From: Pseudoscleropodium purum
Taxonomy: Eukaryota > Streptophyta > Bryopsida > Hypnales > Brachytheciaceae
Length of the DNA stretch: 64,000 bases
Direction: 5' to 3'
Assembly (NCBI GenBank): GCA_963969395.1
Contig: OZ017797.1
Span: 26,164,001-26,228,000, forward strand
Part shown: piece after piece, positions 23,001 to 35,689 of the stretch
Layout of the letters: each line of letters opens with the position of its first letter
Position numbering within the stretch: the first letter of the stretch is position 1
Translations under genes and position numbers: made by a program
The notes under the pieces: model-generated
What the model saw: the letters and a program-made list of their open reading frames with translations, nothing else
What the model was told of the DNA's origin: nothing
Database searches by the model: none

Positions 23001-24758
23001 CATCCCAAGATTGATACTGATTGTGATGTAAACCAACATCCTATTTTCATTCAAAGGCTCAATTTTGATGAACAATCATGAGTTTGCCTTGCATAAGGTA
23101 GCAACACCTAATTGCAACACTTCTATTTTCCAACACCTAAAAAACTGCTTTGAATGGACACTTTCATGACTCAAAACCACAACTTTTCAAAAGCAACCAA
23201 TAAAAGGTTAGGAGTTTTGTAAAGCAACCAATGAAAATTGAGACATTTTTTGCTTTTAGGGTGTTCATTTCAGGTGTCAAAAGTTTAGTGATAAATGTAG
23301 ACTATCCTATGTTCTCAACTTGAAAAATTACAAAACCACTTGGAGATGGGTTTCCCTTGAGTTCCTTGATAACCTCATCAATTTTATTGATCATTTGACT
23401 AGTGATCACTTTTAGGGGCTGCCACCTTAGTAAGAGTTATGACAAAGATCAAGTCCAAAATAAGTCAAAGTGGTCAGTAATGGAGTTAAAATATGGACGT
23501 AAGAGGAAAGGCTAAGCGCTTGAAATTTGCTTACTTAATGACAATTTCAAGAGGATTCAAAGGAGCAAAGGGCATTTTGCCTCAACTTTTGACCATCCGC
23601 TGAACTGCAACGCATTCACCAAGAGAGGTCAGAATAGATTTGCAATACCAGGAGCCTCGACCCTTCTTAAACAGGTTTTCATAACAAAGTGCCTCATTGC
23701 ACGTCTGAGACTACCAGATCCTTCTCAAATAGGTTTTCATAACAAAGTGCTTCAATGCACGTCTGAGAATACCAGAAGCAGCTGTAATAGGATCCTCTCC
23801 TAGGACTACCGACAACGCAAACTCGTTCAACAACGGCAAACAAGTTGTTCCTCTGGAGAGATACTAGCTTAACCTGTCCCGAGAACCCGTTAGAAGTCTC
23901 AGGACACAGAAGATGCGAGGGTGATTTTAAAAGTAGTAGAACCGAAGGAAATATAAGGAGGCTCTACGTGTATATAAATGACAGCCTATTAAGGTTCACA
24001 CGAACGGTGAAAACACCATGAACCCTGCACACACCAAGGAAGCACCAGGGTAGGTTCCACAATCATCTGGAGCAATTGAGGTAAGAAGCTCTGCATTTGC
24101 CTGCAATCAGGTAAGAGCCAACATGACAATAACAAATAGCAGAAGACTAATCAACGTGATATCGTTATTAGAACCCAACAGAGGGAAAAAGCCCGCTCGC
24201 TGTAGTATACCGCATTTGAATTCTATAAGGACCCAGGTTATGGCAACAGCAAGGTGTATGAAGGGCTTTAAGCACCAAGTGTCCAAATGGCGAAAGCTTG
24301 ACACTTTCGTCTCTTTAGGACGAAAAATGAATCCAACAGGAAGTTGCAAGAAACGTAGCAAATATATCAACAGAAAGAAGAAATCATGTAACTACATTTT
24401 GGAATGGACAAAACAAGTTATGAAAATTACTGAAATCGACTATGAACTACCAAATCGAACGCTACGAGAACAATACTCGTTTGCCACAAATCCACGACAA
24501 ATAACTTCAGAATTGAGCATTGATACAACACAGCTTGACTTGAAATTAAGCTGTTGGCATTTATTGATATGAACAACACGGACATGCATGTATGTCAAAG
24601 CTGGCTGTACATGCATGGTTTCAAGCCAATGAACAGACAGAGGCATCGACCAGAGGTAAATTCCTTATCTGTATCCTGATATCTTACTGAAGGTGGACAC
24701 AATAACACACCATTCAATTGGCCTTTGAATGTATAACAAGTACAATGACTGAAATAGG
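23001..24758. other. Intergenic apart from the 58-bp duplication
   Basis: An open plus-strand frame at 24123-24572 has no similarity I recognise and lies downstream of the minus-strand gene that follows. No other feature was seen. Confidence 0.45.
23662..23777. repeat. 58-bp direct tandem duplication
   Basis: ccttct(t/c)aaa(c/t)agg starts at 23662 and again at 23720. Both units contain ggttttcataacaaagtgc and gcacgtctgaga, with a few substitutions. No coding role is apparent. Confidence 0.75.
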
Positions 24759-25957
24759 TCATCGAAAATTCTTCCCGAGATTGGAAAATTGCTTGGGAGT
24801 TGCAATACTGGAACACTTGGGCTGAGTGATGGTTGAGTCTTTCCTCCTTGTTTGAGTCTCAGCAAGCGTTGGGAATGATGGAGACACACCAGAACCCACC
24901 TTCTTCTTGAGTTTCTTCTTTGGTTGCGGTTGTTGTTCGTCGCCCTAAACAAGGAGCAACACATAAAGCTTTGTCATCAAATATAAATTAAAGGACTTAA
25001 CATTCTGGAAACCAGGTTTGCACTTTCAGATCAAGTTACAATAAACTCACAAAACTGTGACACTTCGAGCCCTAAGCATGTTGGTGTTACTAGTCTGATG
25101 AGGTTTAAAACATCCCTGTTCGCCATTCAAAGAAGATGCCAACGTACCTCAGAGTACATTATTTGGATATCAGATGCAAAATTTGTTAAAGGTAATCTAT
25201 GGGCATCTGAACCAATCCAAAACGTTCGAACACATTACTAGAGCTAAAATTGAACAATACAAAAGCAATGGATAATTCAAATTTTGGGTACACAAGGAGG
25301 GTATCTTACCAATCCTAAGGCGAGCGCATTTGTGATGTCTTGGAGAGGCTTTCTCGTATACCACTCAGGCAGAGGACTCCGCCGGGAAGTACAATCCACT
25401 TCACCACAAGGGTCCCGATTCTCCTTGCCACGGTCATCTTTGCCAAGCCCCAGATGTGAACCTTTCGATCGAGTGGATTTTCTCAACACAGGGGATGAAA
25501 AATCTTGGACAGTCTCATCCACCAAGCTAGGGACGCTCGCCACATTGCCAGGACTGCGATCTCTGTAAATCTTTAACTTCGGGTCCTCCAAGGAAACCCT
25601 AGCCTGCGAGCTCCTTAGGACACGATCGCTGGCACCAACAACACTTCTAACACTCTGATATACGCCCTGCGAGTTCTCGAGCATTCCAAAATCTTTCAAG
25701 GGTGACCTTCGGTTGGACTGTCGGTCGAGTGCGAGCTCCACCGACTGTGCTCTTCGCAAAGTGCTGTAAGATTCGTGTACTGGACTGGTTCTGCCTTCCA
25801 GGTCTGAGTTGTCCCGGCTAGATGTTCTGGTAAACCTCAGCTTGCGAGTGATCAGGCCAGAACTACTTGGCATTGGAATGTGGTCTGATTCAAGAGCCGC
25901 GGTAGGTTGCTGCGGCTCATTTTCTCGGCTCGGCTCTGCAACTTGACTCCTCTTCAT
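24759..25957 (-). CDS. Putative cell-cycle protein with KEN box and D-box (sororin- or POLYCHOME-like)
   Basis: Two minus-strand exons, 25957-25310 and 24944-24759, join in phase 0 (gtaaga donor, gtttag acceptor) and give about 277 residues. The protein is mostly disordered in character, rich in serine and arginine. It carries a KEN box at 178-180 and RKPLQDITN at 202-210, an exact RxxLxxxxN destruction box, inside the phrase SPLPEWYTRKPLQDITN. Several SP sites (for example near residues 58, 85, 135, 155 and 194) could be CDK targets. The second exon is lysine-rich (PKKKLKKK). A tryptophan-tyrosine followed by (R/K)xPLxDIT is, from memory, typical of plant sororin-like and POLYCHOME/OSD1-like proteins, which act with cohesin or the anaphase-promoting complex. 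I cannot decide between these. KEN and D-boxes together suggest cell-cycle-timed degradation. The gene model is well supported by frame and splice signals; the function is inferred. Confidence 0.6.
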
Positions 25958-28900
25958 CTCTTTACTCTTGTCCTGTACAACTATCTAACAAGAGTCCTAT
26001 CTACACCTGGGAATACCTCTCCTACGAATCCTCAGGACGGGCTGCCAAAAAAGAGCCGATGCTCGTGCCTATGTTAAATCACTACTCGTTTTTCCTGAAC
26101 ACGAAAAATTAAATTCTATCACTGAAAGCTGAAAGAATCAAGCTCGCCATTTCATTAGCGGAATCACACCTCAGCCCAAAGATTCCTGCCCGTGGTACCC
26201 ACACAAATATGTACAAATGAGTAAAGCACAAAGAGTGAAAAAGCATTCAAAATTCACCAAAACACAAAAAAACATAAGTACACGCCACTATCCACACAAG
26301 ACCAGCAGAGCCTCTTTCAGAGTTTATCATAATAAACCCACTTTGTACAAATGATGTCAAAATCAAACCACACCTTAAAAAAAACTCCTCCTTCAGAATG
26401 CAACATCAATGTAGGCAGATTCGGACACAATGCGCTTGAACAATCACTACCCAGAGTAACCCTAAACTAGAACTAGCTATGGCGTCCTCACCGAGGTCCG
26501 CACTCCCACTACAGAGCACCGTATACCTTGAGATTTGGCTCGGAATACGCCTCTCAGCGCCGACTCCAGGTCGAAAAAATCCTGCAACGGGAAACCCCTG
26601 CAAATGAACGGGCAAAACCACAGACTGCGTGAGAGGAGGAGAGTGTCCGCCAGAGACCCATCGCCTCTTGACATTCGGAGCCAGAAACGGGAAGAGACGG
26701 AGCCAGAAAGGGTGGCCCGGCGAAACCACGGGAACGTGTGAGGTAGTCACCCTTCGTTTCATCGGGCCACGTCGAGAGGACTCTGTTCCGCGCTCATTTT
26801 CAAATTTTTAACGTCTATCTCCGCTGAAGTGGCGGCAGCCTGTCGGTTTTCTCAGGCAGTGCCAGGTCACCAAGATCCTCTCTGGAGATTCCTTTGGTCC
26901 CTGAAATGCTACTCCCGGATCTCCACGTCATCATTGAACCTTATTAGGTACACAAAATAGTGAAGTTAGAGTGCATTAATAATTAGGTGTCTTCCACAAA
27001 GAAAGTGACCCTACAATATATCAAAAGCAACAGATATTCTAAAGATACTTCCATTTGGACACATCGAGGTTCATATATCTCAATTACAAGAATAATTTAT
27101 TCAAAGGAATAATTTATTCAAAAGTAGTGCATTCTTGTACAATAACATGTCAATATAGTGTCAGTTGTTGAAAAATTAGTGAGGGACAACCTAATTTTAC
27201 TTTTTTTTGGAGGTAATTAAGGGAAAAGCACCTTAAACTTATTATGTACCCAATCGTGACAATTTCTAAACGCAATACTCATTCCAGAACATAAATCTAA
27301 GTAGACTGTAGATTACTTATCATTTTTGTCAACAAACAATAAAACTATTTATGGTGTATTTAGATTTAAAATTTAAAGGATTGATGTACATTTTGGGTGC
27401 AAATTGTGAAAGATTGACACTTTTTAGGACAATGAGAAAAGAAGAAGGGGTTCAAAATTCTTTACAAATTTATGCTACACTACTATGGGAATGTATGGAA
27501 AAAAATTTAGAAACTTTGACCACATGGATTCAAAGATTATAACATTTGAAGTTAGAAGAAACAATTTTTTTTCCAACCTTATTTGATAAGGTCAACAAAC
27601 TTTAATTCCTCTTAGAGTCAAATTTTTATACTACACATGGTTGTTGTTTTTGAACACACACATCTTGTATCATATAAAATTACATACCTACCAAATTTCA
27701 AAATTACAGGAATTTTGCACATGTTATCTAAAGTTGCTTGGGATATCCAAAAAGTTCAAAGAATATAATTTTTTATCCAAGCACCTAATTGGAAAAAAAA
27801 ATTATATGTCCACTTAGGGAGTACATATTCACACCTTGTATCAAAATTTGAAGAATAACCATTAAAAAATAACTTCATACACACCTATTCCAAATCACAT
27901 GTGTGCATTCAATAAACAATTGGTCCTTTAGGGGTTAAGTTCCAAAATGACTACTATATCTAAAAATTCTCACAATTGGGTATGATGTTGGTTAGAAGGC
28001 TTTTCCTTTACATCCAATTGTGTCCATTTGGTTCTCTTCATAAGCATTTTTGAAACATTGAGTAAATAAACTAAAAATTATTTCAAGTGTTAAAAATAGT
28101 TGTACTTGAAAGCAATCCCAAATTCTCATGAATAAATTGTAACTACATTGTAAGCAAAAATCTATTAGAATTGGTTTTAAAAAACAGTCACAATTAGGTA
28201 TAAATACCTTAGTAATGTATGAAATTGATGACTATACTTATAAACATCCAAAGGCGCCTGAGGCATTTTGTAAGAAAGTCTATCCTTCCCAATAAATTGA
28301 TCAATTCAAATGATTTTTGTTTTTGTTTTTTGAAGATTCAAATTGTTGATTTTGAAGAACCCACTTCTTTATAAATCCATAAGAATGAAGATTGAAGGGT
28401 AAGTTCTCTTCCTTTTTGGTCTTCTACAAACTTATAGGTAGTACCTTCCATTAAGCTATTGATCTTAAAAATACCAAACTATACTTTAATTTTATATACA
28501 CTAAGTGGTGTCCAGTTACTAGACCACCTTTGGTAGACTCACCTTCTACACTTATTGCATACTAGTTAGTCATTGGAGAAAAAAATTCATCTATGTGTAA
28601 GGCCATAAAAAATCTATTAATTTAGACTCAATCACATGGAAAATGTGAGATCTTCATGAATGCCATTGTAATCTACATGAATTTTGTGAACTTTAACAAT
28701 GGAAAATTTCACACGTTTTTTTTAATTAAAACTTGGTTACATCATTCATCTCACAAATTTTGTTAAAATCATCACATCTAAAGCCAAATTTATTCATTAG
28801 TTTGCCTCGAGCATCAAGTTGGAACCAATATAAATGAACTCTGGTATTTACTTGAGAAGAAGAATTAACATTATTGATTACACCTCCACATGTGAATATA

Positions 28901-28988
28901 AAAACAACAAATTATCATGTTCATTTACAAATTTCATCACAACTTTAAAAAAAAAACTTAACCTATGCAACCCAACAATAAACATATA
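25958..28988. other. Upstream flank of the cell-cycle gene, then AT-rich intergenic DNA
   Basis: The first kilobase is GC-richer (notably 26.4-26.95 kb) and contains overlapping open frames without similarity, probably promoter or untranslated sequence. From 26.95 kb on it is AT-rich with nothing recognised. Confidence 0.45.
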
Positions 28989-29315
28989 AGGGCCACTTCA
29001 CACTATGACCATCCAAGTTAAGAGGCCATGGAATTGAGTGCACAAACTTTGTTGAGAGCTTAAAGAAACGAGCAATAAATATGCAAATTTGATAGCCTCT
29101 TGACCAAAGTTTGGGTCTCCAAGTTTGGCTAATCGAAACTTCCTTTCACATCATCCCATCGCTTTATGGGCACTATTCTCGCCATGTAGACAATTAAGAA
29201 GGTGATAGCTTTTGAGTTGTGCATTATAGTATGAAGGGTCGGGATGCTGAACTTTGCAATGTGATTGGTGGAAACCCACAACCTCTTGACCTTCAACCAT
29301 AGTGTGAAGTGTCCC
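28989..29315. mobile_element. MITE-like element, CTTCACAC family, copy 1
   Basis: Left end agggccacttcacactat and right end (reversed) agggacacttcacactat are imperfect inverted repeats that continue inward for about 40 bp (aagagg(c/t) phrases). The element is related to that at 43751-44095. There is no coding capacity. Confidence 0.65.
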
Positions 29316-32300
29316 TAAGTATAAGCAACAATGTCAAAAGATTCCTCAACTACGGTTCTCCAAATTTCAAAGACATCGAGACTATCATATCGTAAGAGTT
29401 AGCATATGTTAAGTACAATTACAATCTTGCTTCTCACTCCTTAATTAAAAAAGAAGCTGACTCAAGTTTTCTTTGCAATTATATCTCAAAATTACAAACT
29501 GAAGCCGCTATTAAGTCGACTCCAAATGTAATCAAATTGCAGTCTATCATCTCTCATTCAAGTCTCCAATTTGATTAATGCATTTGACAGTCCATTCAAT
29601 GTAACTTATTAGGCACATGTTCACCCCCCATTCTCGTGATATAGACTCTTCTTTTTCTGATCAGCAGGAGATTTACAGTGATTAATTATGGTACAGTTTC
29701 CAACGCAGTTGTGGCGCATTGCTACTGGTTATAAGACTCACAGTATTGCAACCAGCCCATGGTTGATTTTGCAATCAGCCTACGGTCAGAAATAGAAGGG
29801 TCTATATCACCATTAGAGGTCAAAGAGAATCTGCCACTAAAAAGTTCGTAGTAATTACGTTTTGTGTAATAAAATTCTGGAAAAATAGAAAATGCTTCCA
29901 AACCCTATTTCTGTACATGGGAGAAATTACGAATTCAAAAAACTTGCACTCCAAATATGCGTAATTGCTTAAGTGGTTGGAAATGGGTTGGCTACTCTAC
30001 AATTCATAATTGCAAAGAAATTTCAAAGTACTAAGTTCTCTGACTCTTGAAATGTTAATTGTTATCCACAATTTTCTTTCTTTGGTCATCTATCAAGTAA
30101 AGAAAAAAGGTTAAAAACGGAAACAAGTCAATTTTATTTGGCATCTTGAAAAGTAATGTCTAGCAAGTATTTTGAAATGAAATGCAAAGAAGATGCCCTC
30201 ACTCCGCAACAATAGCTCAAAGTATCAAGCAACTAGCTGCATGAAGCAAGAGAACTTCTCGTTTGCACCACCAAATAGAAGACCCAACTGTGCTTCAAGT
30301 GGTTTACATGTTCAGATTTGTTCACTGGTGATTAGAAGGTTTAAATAAAATTTTCATTGTACTAAATTAGTTGGACATGATCAATTTTTAGATTTTAAAT
30401 AGATTTTCTATATTACTTTTTATAAATGAAATCCTCTACAAAGTCAAATTTATTTAGGAGAAAGTTCACTTTTACAATCAATCATTGGCATGGTCAATAT
30501 ATGCGGTAACAAAACAAAAGAATTGTACTTTCTTCATTTTATTTAGTGTGGTCCGCACTAAACATATTCCATTACAGTATTTGAGATAATTTTTTTTAGT
30601 GCTTCTCCCGTGATTCAAAGAGTCCACACTATTTAGTGATCAAGTTGTTGTTTTTTGCTTTGAATAGAGTTACAATTACTTGAATATATAGTGTGGTCAT
30701 TGTCATTTATGGTATTTGCAAAGTAGAACACCATTTACCACCCCAAAGCTAGGATGAAGTACAATGTACAGAAATTAATGATAAAAGCTCTATGTAGTGT
30801 CAATGACTCCATATTTGTAGGAGTAATAGTATTTGAGAAGCAATGCTAAATAAAATGAAGAATGCAATTTGTAATTTAAGAAAGCACATTTCAATACATT
30901 GCTAGTACTTCAATGTATTCATAATCCTTCTTACATGATGTTTGAAACTAAAAACTTGGTCTCTACGGAGCAAATTATTGACCCAAACTAAGTTAACTTG
31001 TGTTTGGTCTCAAGACCTCTCTTTCTCTCTCACACTCAATGAAAGCGGTGGCACTTGCACCCATTTGTAAACAATAACATAGGATAAAGACGATTGGTGG
31101 CAATTTCACACCAGAGTAATGAAGATATAAAGGATTGAAAGTAGGATGCAACACACACTTTGCAAATCCAAGTATCCAACCAATAGGGACACGAGCACTT
31201 ATAATCCCATAATTAGTTTAATATAGAATTTAGTACAATATGCTATTATCAAGACAAATAGGCATCAACTTTGGCTACCTTAAGAAAGAGTGGCATCAAA
31301 AAAATAGAAAAGAAAGGATTTTGCAAGTTGTAAAGGATGATTGGGAGTACTACAACCCAAAATTCACTAAATGGTTGCTAATTCCAATGTCCAAGAAGTG
31401 ACAAAGTGTCTATCAAATTCTATTGGTTCTTGCCGTCTTGGCTAAAATCTAAGTTTTTCAACGGTTATTTCCCTATTCACATTTAGCTACTGAAAATTTT
31501 CAGTAGCACTGGAGCCAATTTTAGCCAGTTCTGTGAACGCTGATGAGCACCCACCCAAACTTTTCGTTAGAATTCAGTGTTTTTTCTACTCTCGATGTTT
31601 CGCTAGATCTGCCAGATCGGGACAAAGTGAACTCGTTCCATGCATGCCTCCAAATATTCTTCAACGCAGGGAGGACAGTGAAAGGATTTGAGAACAGTAG
31701 AAAAATAACGGATATAACCGTTGATCGATCCATGCAACCGTTGGGTGCATGTCAGACCGACACCCGAGGCATAGTAATTAAGAGGCGAGCAAGCAGTAAA
31801 TCTTCGATCTATAACATGTACCACAAGTTCCAAATCTGTAACAACAGTTTTCAATGCAAACTCATGGTTCGATCGCAACAACTTCGATCCCAATTATAGA
31901 CTCTTGTCCTCTGGATCGATGCTACAGTTCTAAAATTCCACTACTAATTAACAATGCGTGCTGAAACCCGCAAGATCGATCGTGTACAAACTTTGCAAAC
32001 ATCGATCATATACGAATTATCCCGGCCCGGCGCGGCAACATTCACGTTGAGTTTACCTCGCGCATCAGAAGCTTGAACTTCGGAGGCAACTGGAAAAAAG
32101 TCACGGAGGACATCGATCCTGGAGGAAAATGCGACCGATGTTGTGACCAAGAGGAGTGACAATGTTCACATATATCCTGTAGATGATGATTGGGCGTCTT
32201 TGCTAGACGGACCGAGCATAACTTAATTGTGAATTGTATGGCAACTTCAAACTTCAAAATTTCTTGGAGTGAGGGATTCGGCATTCCAACAATAGCCTCA

Positions 32301-35300
32301 AATTCCAGTAAGTCCGTGAAATGAAGTTTTATCTTTTGTTTTGCCAAACCTGGTGGTAGACCCAACATTCCGGGTGAAGTTTGAGTTCAATCTTGGAATG
32401 CCAGAATTCTACAAACAAGGTGGTGTGCTCTTAAAGGTAGTGTACTCTTAGAGTGACCCTTTTAAGAGCTGATTGTATTTTGGAGGAAGCTAAACTCCTT
32501 GAAACAATTTTCAGTAAATTTTCTTAGGAAGAAAACTGGAATTAGCATGTAATCCAAGTCGTTTCATAGTTTTTGGACTTTCCTGGAATTAGTTACAAAT
32601 TTTTGAAGTTGAAATGCAGTGGTCTCTAGAAGTGATCCCTTTCTGAAATGTATACCTGTGGTACATTGAAGAAAGAAAAATGTACCTCTTTGTCAGAGGT
32701 TGCTTTTAGAGCACCCTACCTTGTAGGATATCCCAGATCAATCTAAATTCGAATTCTAGGACCTCTAGCATATGTGTAGATACTTGTTTCAAAATTTCAG
32801 AGAGTAAATGTACAATTATTAGGGAATGTTCACGAAGTCCTCATTGAAATTAGGGTTTGGATCTTAGAGCATCTACTGATTGATTTTGATTGCTTATATT
32901 GTAACTCATAATTATGATATTCAAATGATATTTTTGGATTTCACACAAATTTATAACAAAATTTATTTTTGTGTCTAAACCATTATAATTGCACTTTGAC
33001 AAAGAATGGAGTTCATTTGAGAAATTAATTCACTAAATTATAGATCAATAAAACATAGAATTTTTGTGTGTAAGTGTTTATCTAACAAACTTCAGTTGTT
33101 TGTAAAGTGGACATGCAATTTGGTCCTTTCTGGGTTACTTGGAAAGCGGAATATGATCAATTGATAAATTTTAAGGTGTGGTTTTCATTAGTGAACTTCC
33201 ATATTGTGTCAAAATTGAAATGAATTTCCAAGTTTACCAAAGTCAAGAACTTCCTTCATCGAGTGTGATGATGTTTTCACTTCAATCTATGGCAACAAGG
33301 AACAATTTTATTATAAGAATAGCTTAGTCTTGTCGTCATACTAGAAGTAATCTACAAATTGTAATTGAATGAAGTTCAATGTTCAAAGTAGTTTTTTTGT
33401 ACATAAAAGAACTTGTTTCCCCTACTTTTCATGACCTTTAGAAAAAATTTCAACCAACAATCTCAACTTTCCTCTTACAATTCTTGTAAACTTCTATGTA
33501 GAGTTTTGAAATTTCTTTGTTTTTTACTTCAAGATTTTTCTAATTCTATATGCATGGAAGTGTGCCTTTAGAAGCTTTCATAAATCAAGAATCACCTCAA
33601 AAACTTGCAAAGTTTGTTTCTGAAATTAGGAGACTCTCAAATTATTGTTAGTCTAAATTTAAACCCTAAAGGACCAAAGAGTCCACTTTAAGCATTTTGA
33701 AAACTTGGACATCCTTTCTTGGCTTCATAATATGGAATTTTTGCATGAAATATTTCAAATGGATGCTATGTATGACAATCTATGTGTGAAACTTTCTTTC
33801 ACTTCATCCTAATAAATATTGTAGAAGTTAAAAGTTTTTTTTTTTCAATTTCAATGTCAAATTGAGGAACAAAAAATATATTCTAAACTTTTTTCTTTAA
33901 ATATACATATTAATACATATACAAAAACTTTTAAACCATTCAATTATGAATAATGAAGTAAAGGTTATGACGAGTTTTATTTTGCAGACAACGAGTATAG
34001 AAAAAACATATAAAATTTTCTTTTGCTATCAATTTGAAAATTTTCAAATAAAAGTTCAAGTATAAAAGATATTATTTGTTTATTTGAACATTTTCATTGC
34101 TTAGATTAACGATTTTCAATTCCTTAAATAAATTATCAATAGATTACCAATATTTTTTTTCTTTCCTTCAATACCACCTTTTACTTTACAAGTTCTTTTT
34201 AAAGATGAATATGAAAAAAAAAATTGGTTAAATTTTTTTTCATATATTTTCGACCCATTTTCCAAGATATTGGCAAAATGCACAAGTTATATTATGAGGG
34301 TTTTTTCAACAAAACTTCCCTTTTTGGAAGGGCTAGAAAAATCTACATTTTGAAGTTTAGGCACATTGAGCTTACAAGTAGTGGAGATATTCATTCTAAA
34401 ATTATGGTATAATTTACTTGAATAAATTGAATAAAAGATCCCATGGTTGGATTTGTTTAAAAATCAATATTGATGAAGATTTTAACCTTGCTTCAAAGAC
34501 AAGTATTTTGAAGCAATTTTGGGCCTCTAAACATGTTGGTCCTTTAGAAGTTAAAGTGAGATCACTAAAATCATCTAAATAAGGAATTCAAAATAGTTAC
34601 AAGTTGGTTTTAGTGGAGGGGAATATTTTTCTCCTATTGACAAATGGAAAAAAAAAAATTCCCCCCCTTCCAAAAAATAAAATTTCTTTAGACCACTTAT
34701 GTGAGCTCTACAATTTTCAAAGTGAAAAAAATATATGGACTACATCTAAAATCCACCCTAGATTTGCCTATTGTTGACTTCATTCAATCCCACTCATTAC
34801 TTGTCAAAAGTAAAAAAAGTGTACATTAGGGCCTATAAACCATATGAAAAAATATAGCAATTTGTCCCCAAGGAACTGAAGGCACGGTGCTTTTGCAATC
34901 CAATGTGACTTAGTTACCTTAATGACATGGTATCCCTAATACCGCCTTAATCATCATCAAATTAATTAAATAATTACTTTGACATATTCCTATTGTACAC
35001 CATGCATGGCCTCAAACACCCGCTCATTATACTCCAAACATCAAATGATGGTTTTAGTGACCGTCTAGTGTTAAATAAAGCAAGTGTCAAGTTATGAGAC
35101 ACAAGTGTCTCTTTTGAGCTCACTGTGACAAACTGTCACAATGAGCTAAAATGTTGTTTAATTAATTTCGTTTTATTTACTTCCTTTTAATACCACCCCC
35201 ACCAATCAGTTGTGAAACAATTTAAATTAAAAACAATTCAAGATCCCCTCCCCCTAGTTTAAAAATAAATAAATTTAATTTCTTGTTGATACCCACTCCT

Positions 35301-35580
35301 TCCCCTCCCCCTCTTTATAAATATGAACTTCAGATTTCCCAGCAATGAATATGGGATATATGTTTCATGAGTATGTATCTAAGATTCTAAGTACGTACTC
35401 TAGTATGTATCTGAGTACATATTCCTGTATGTATCCATATTTTTATATCTATGTCACTGTACAATATCTGAATTTTTTGGAGATCAATGGTTGGAGGGGG
35501 GATCGTAATTTTTTTAAGAAAAAAAGTAAGAGTTTCAAGGATTAACTCATGGCTTGAAATCAATGGTCATAGGTATGTCC
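29316..35580. other. AT-rich intergenic DNA without a supported gene
   Basis: A GC-richer island at about 31.5-32.4 kb contains open frames on both strands, but none shows a recognisable domain. The rest is low-complexity AT-rich sequence. Confidence 0.45.
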
Positions 35581-35588
35581 TTCCATGG

Positions 35589-35681
35589 TCAATTCATACC
35601 AAGGTTAACTCATACCAAATTTAACTCATACCAAAGTTAACTTAACTCAAACCAGGGTAAACTTAACTCATACCAGAGTTC
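35589..35681. repeat. Short tandem repeat, about 16-21 bp units
   Basis: Five or so variants of ttaactcataccaaag follow one another. The unit grows to about 21 bp in the last two copies. Confidence 0.75.
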
Positions 35682-35689
35682 TAGTTCCT

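Noticed and set aside
24123..24572. 149-residue plus-strand frame
   Set aside because: No similarity, atypical composition, and it lies in the 3' flank of the minus-strand cell-cycle gene.
31521..32368. GC-richer island with several frames
   Set aside because: None of the frames shows a domain, splice-compatible continuation or family motif I could name.
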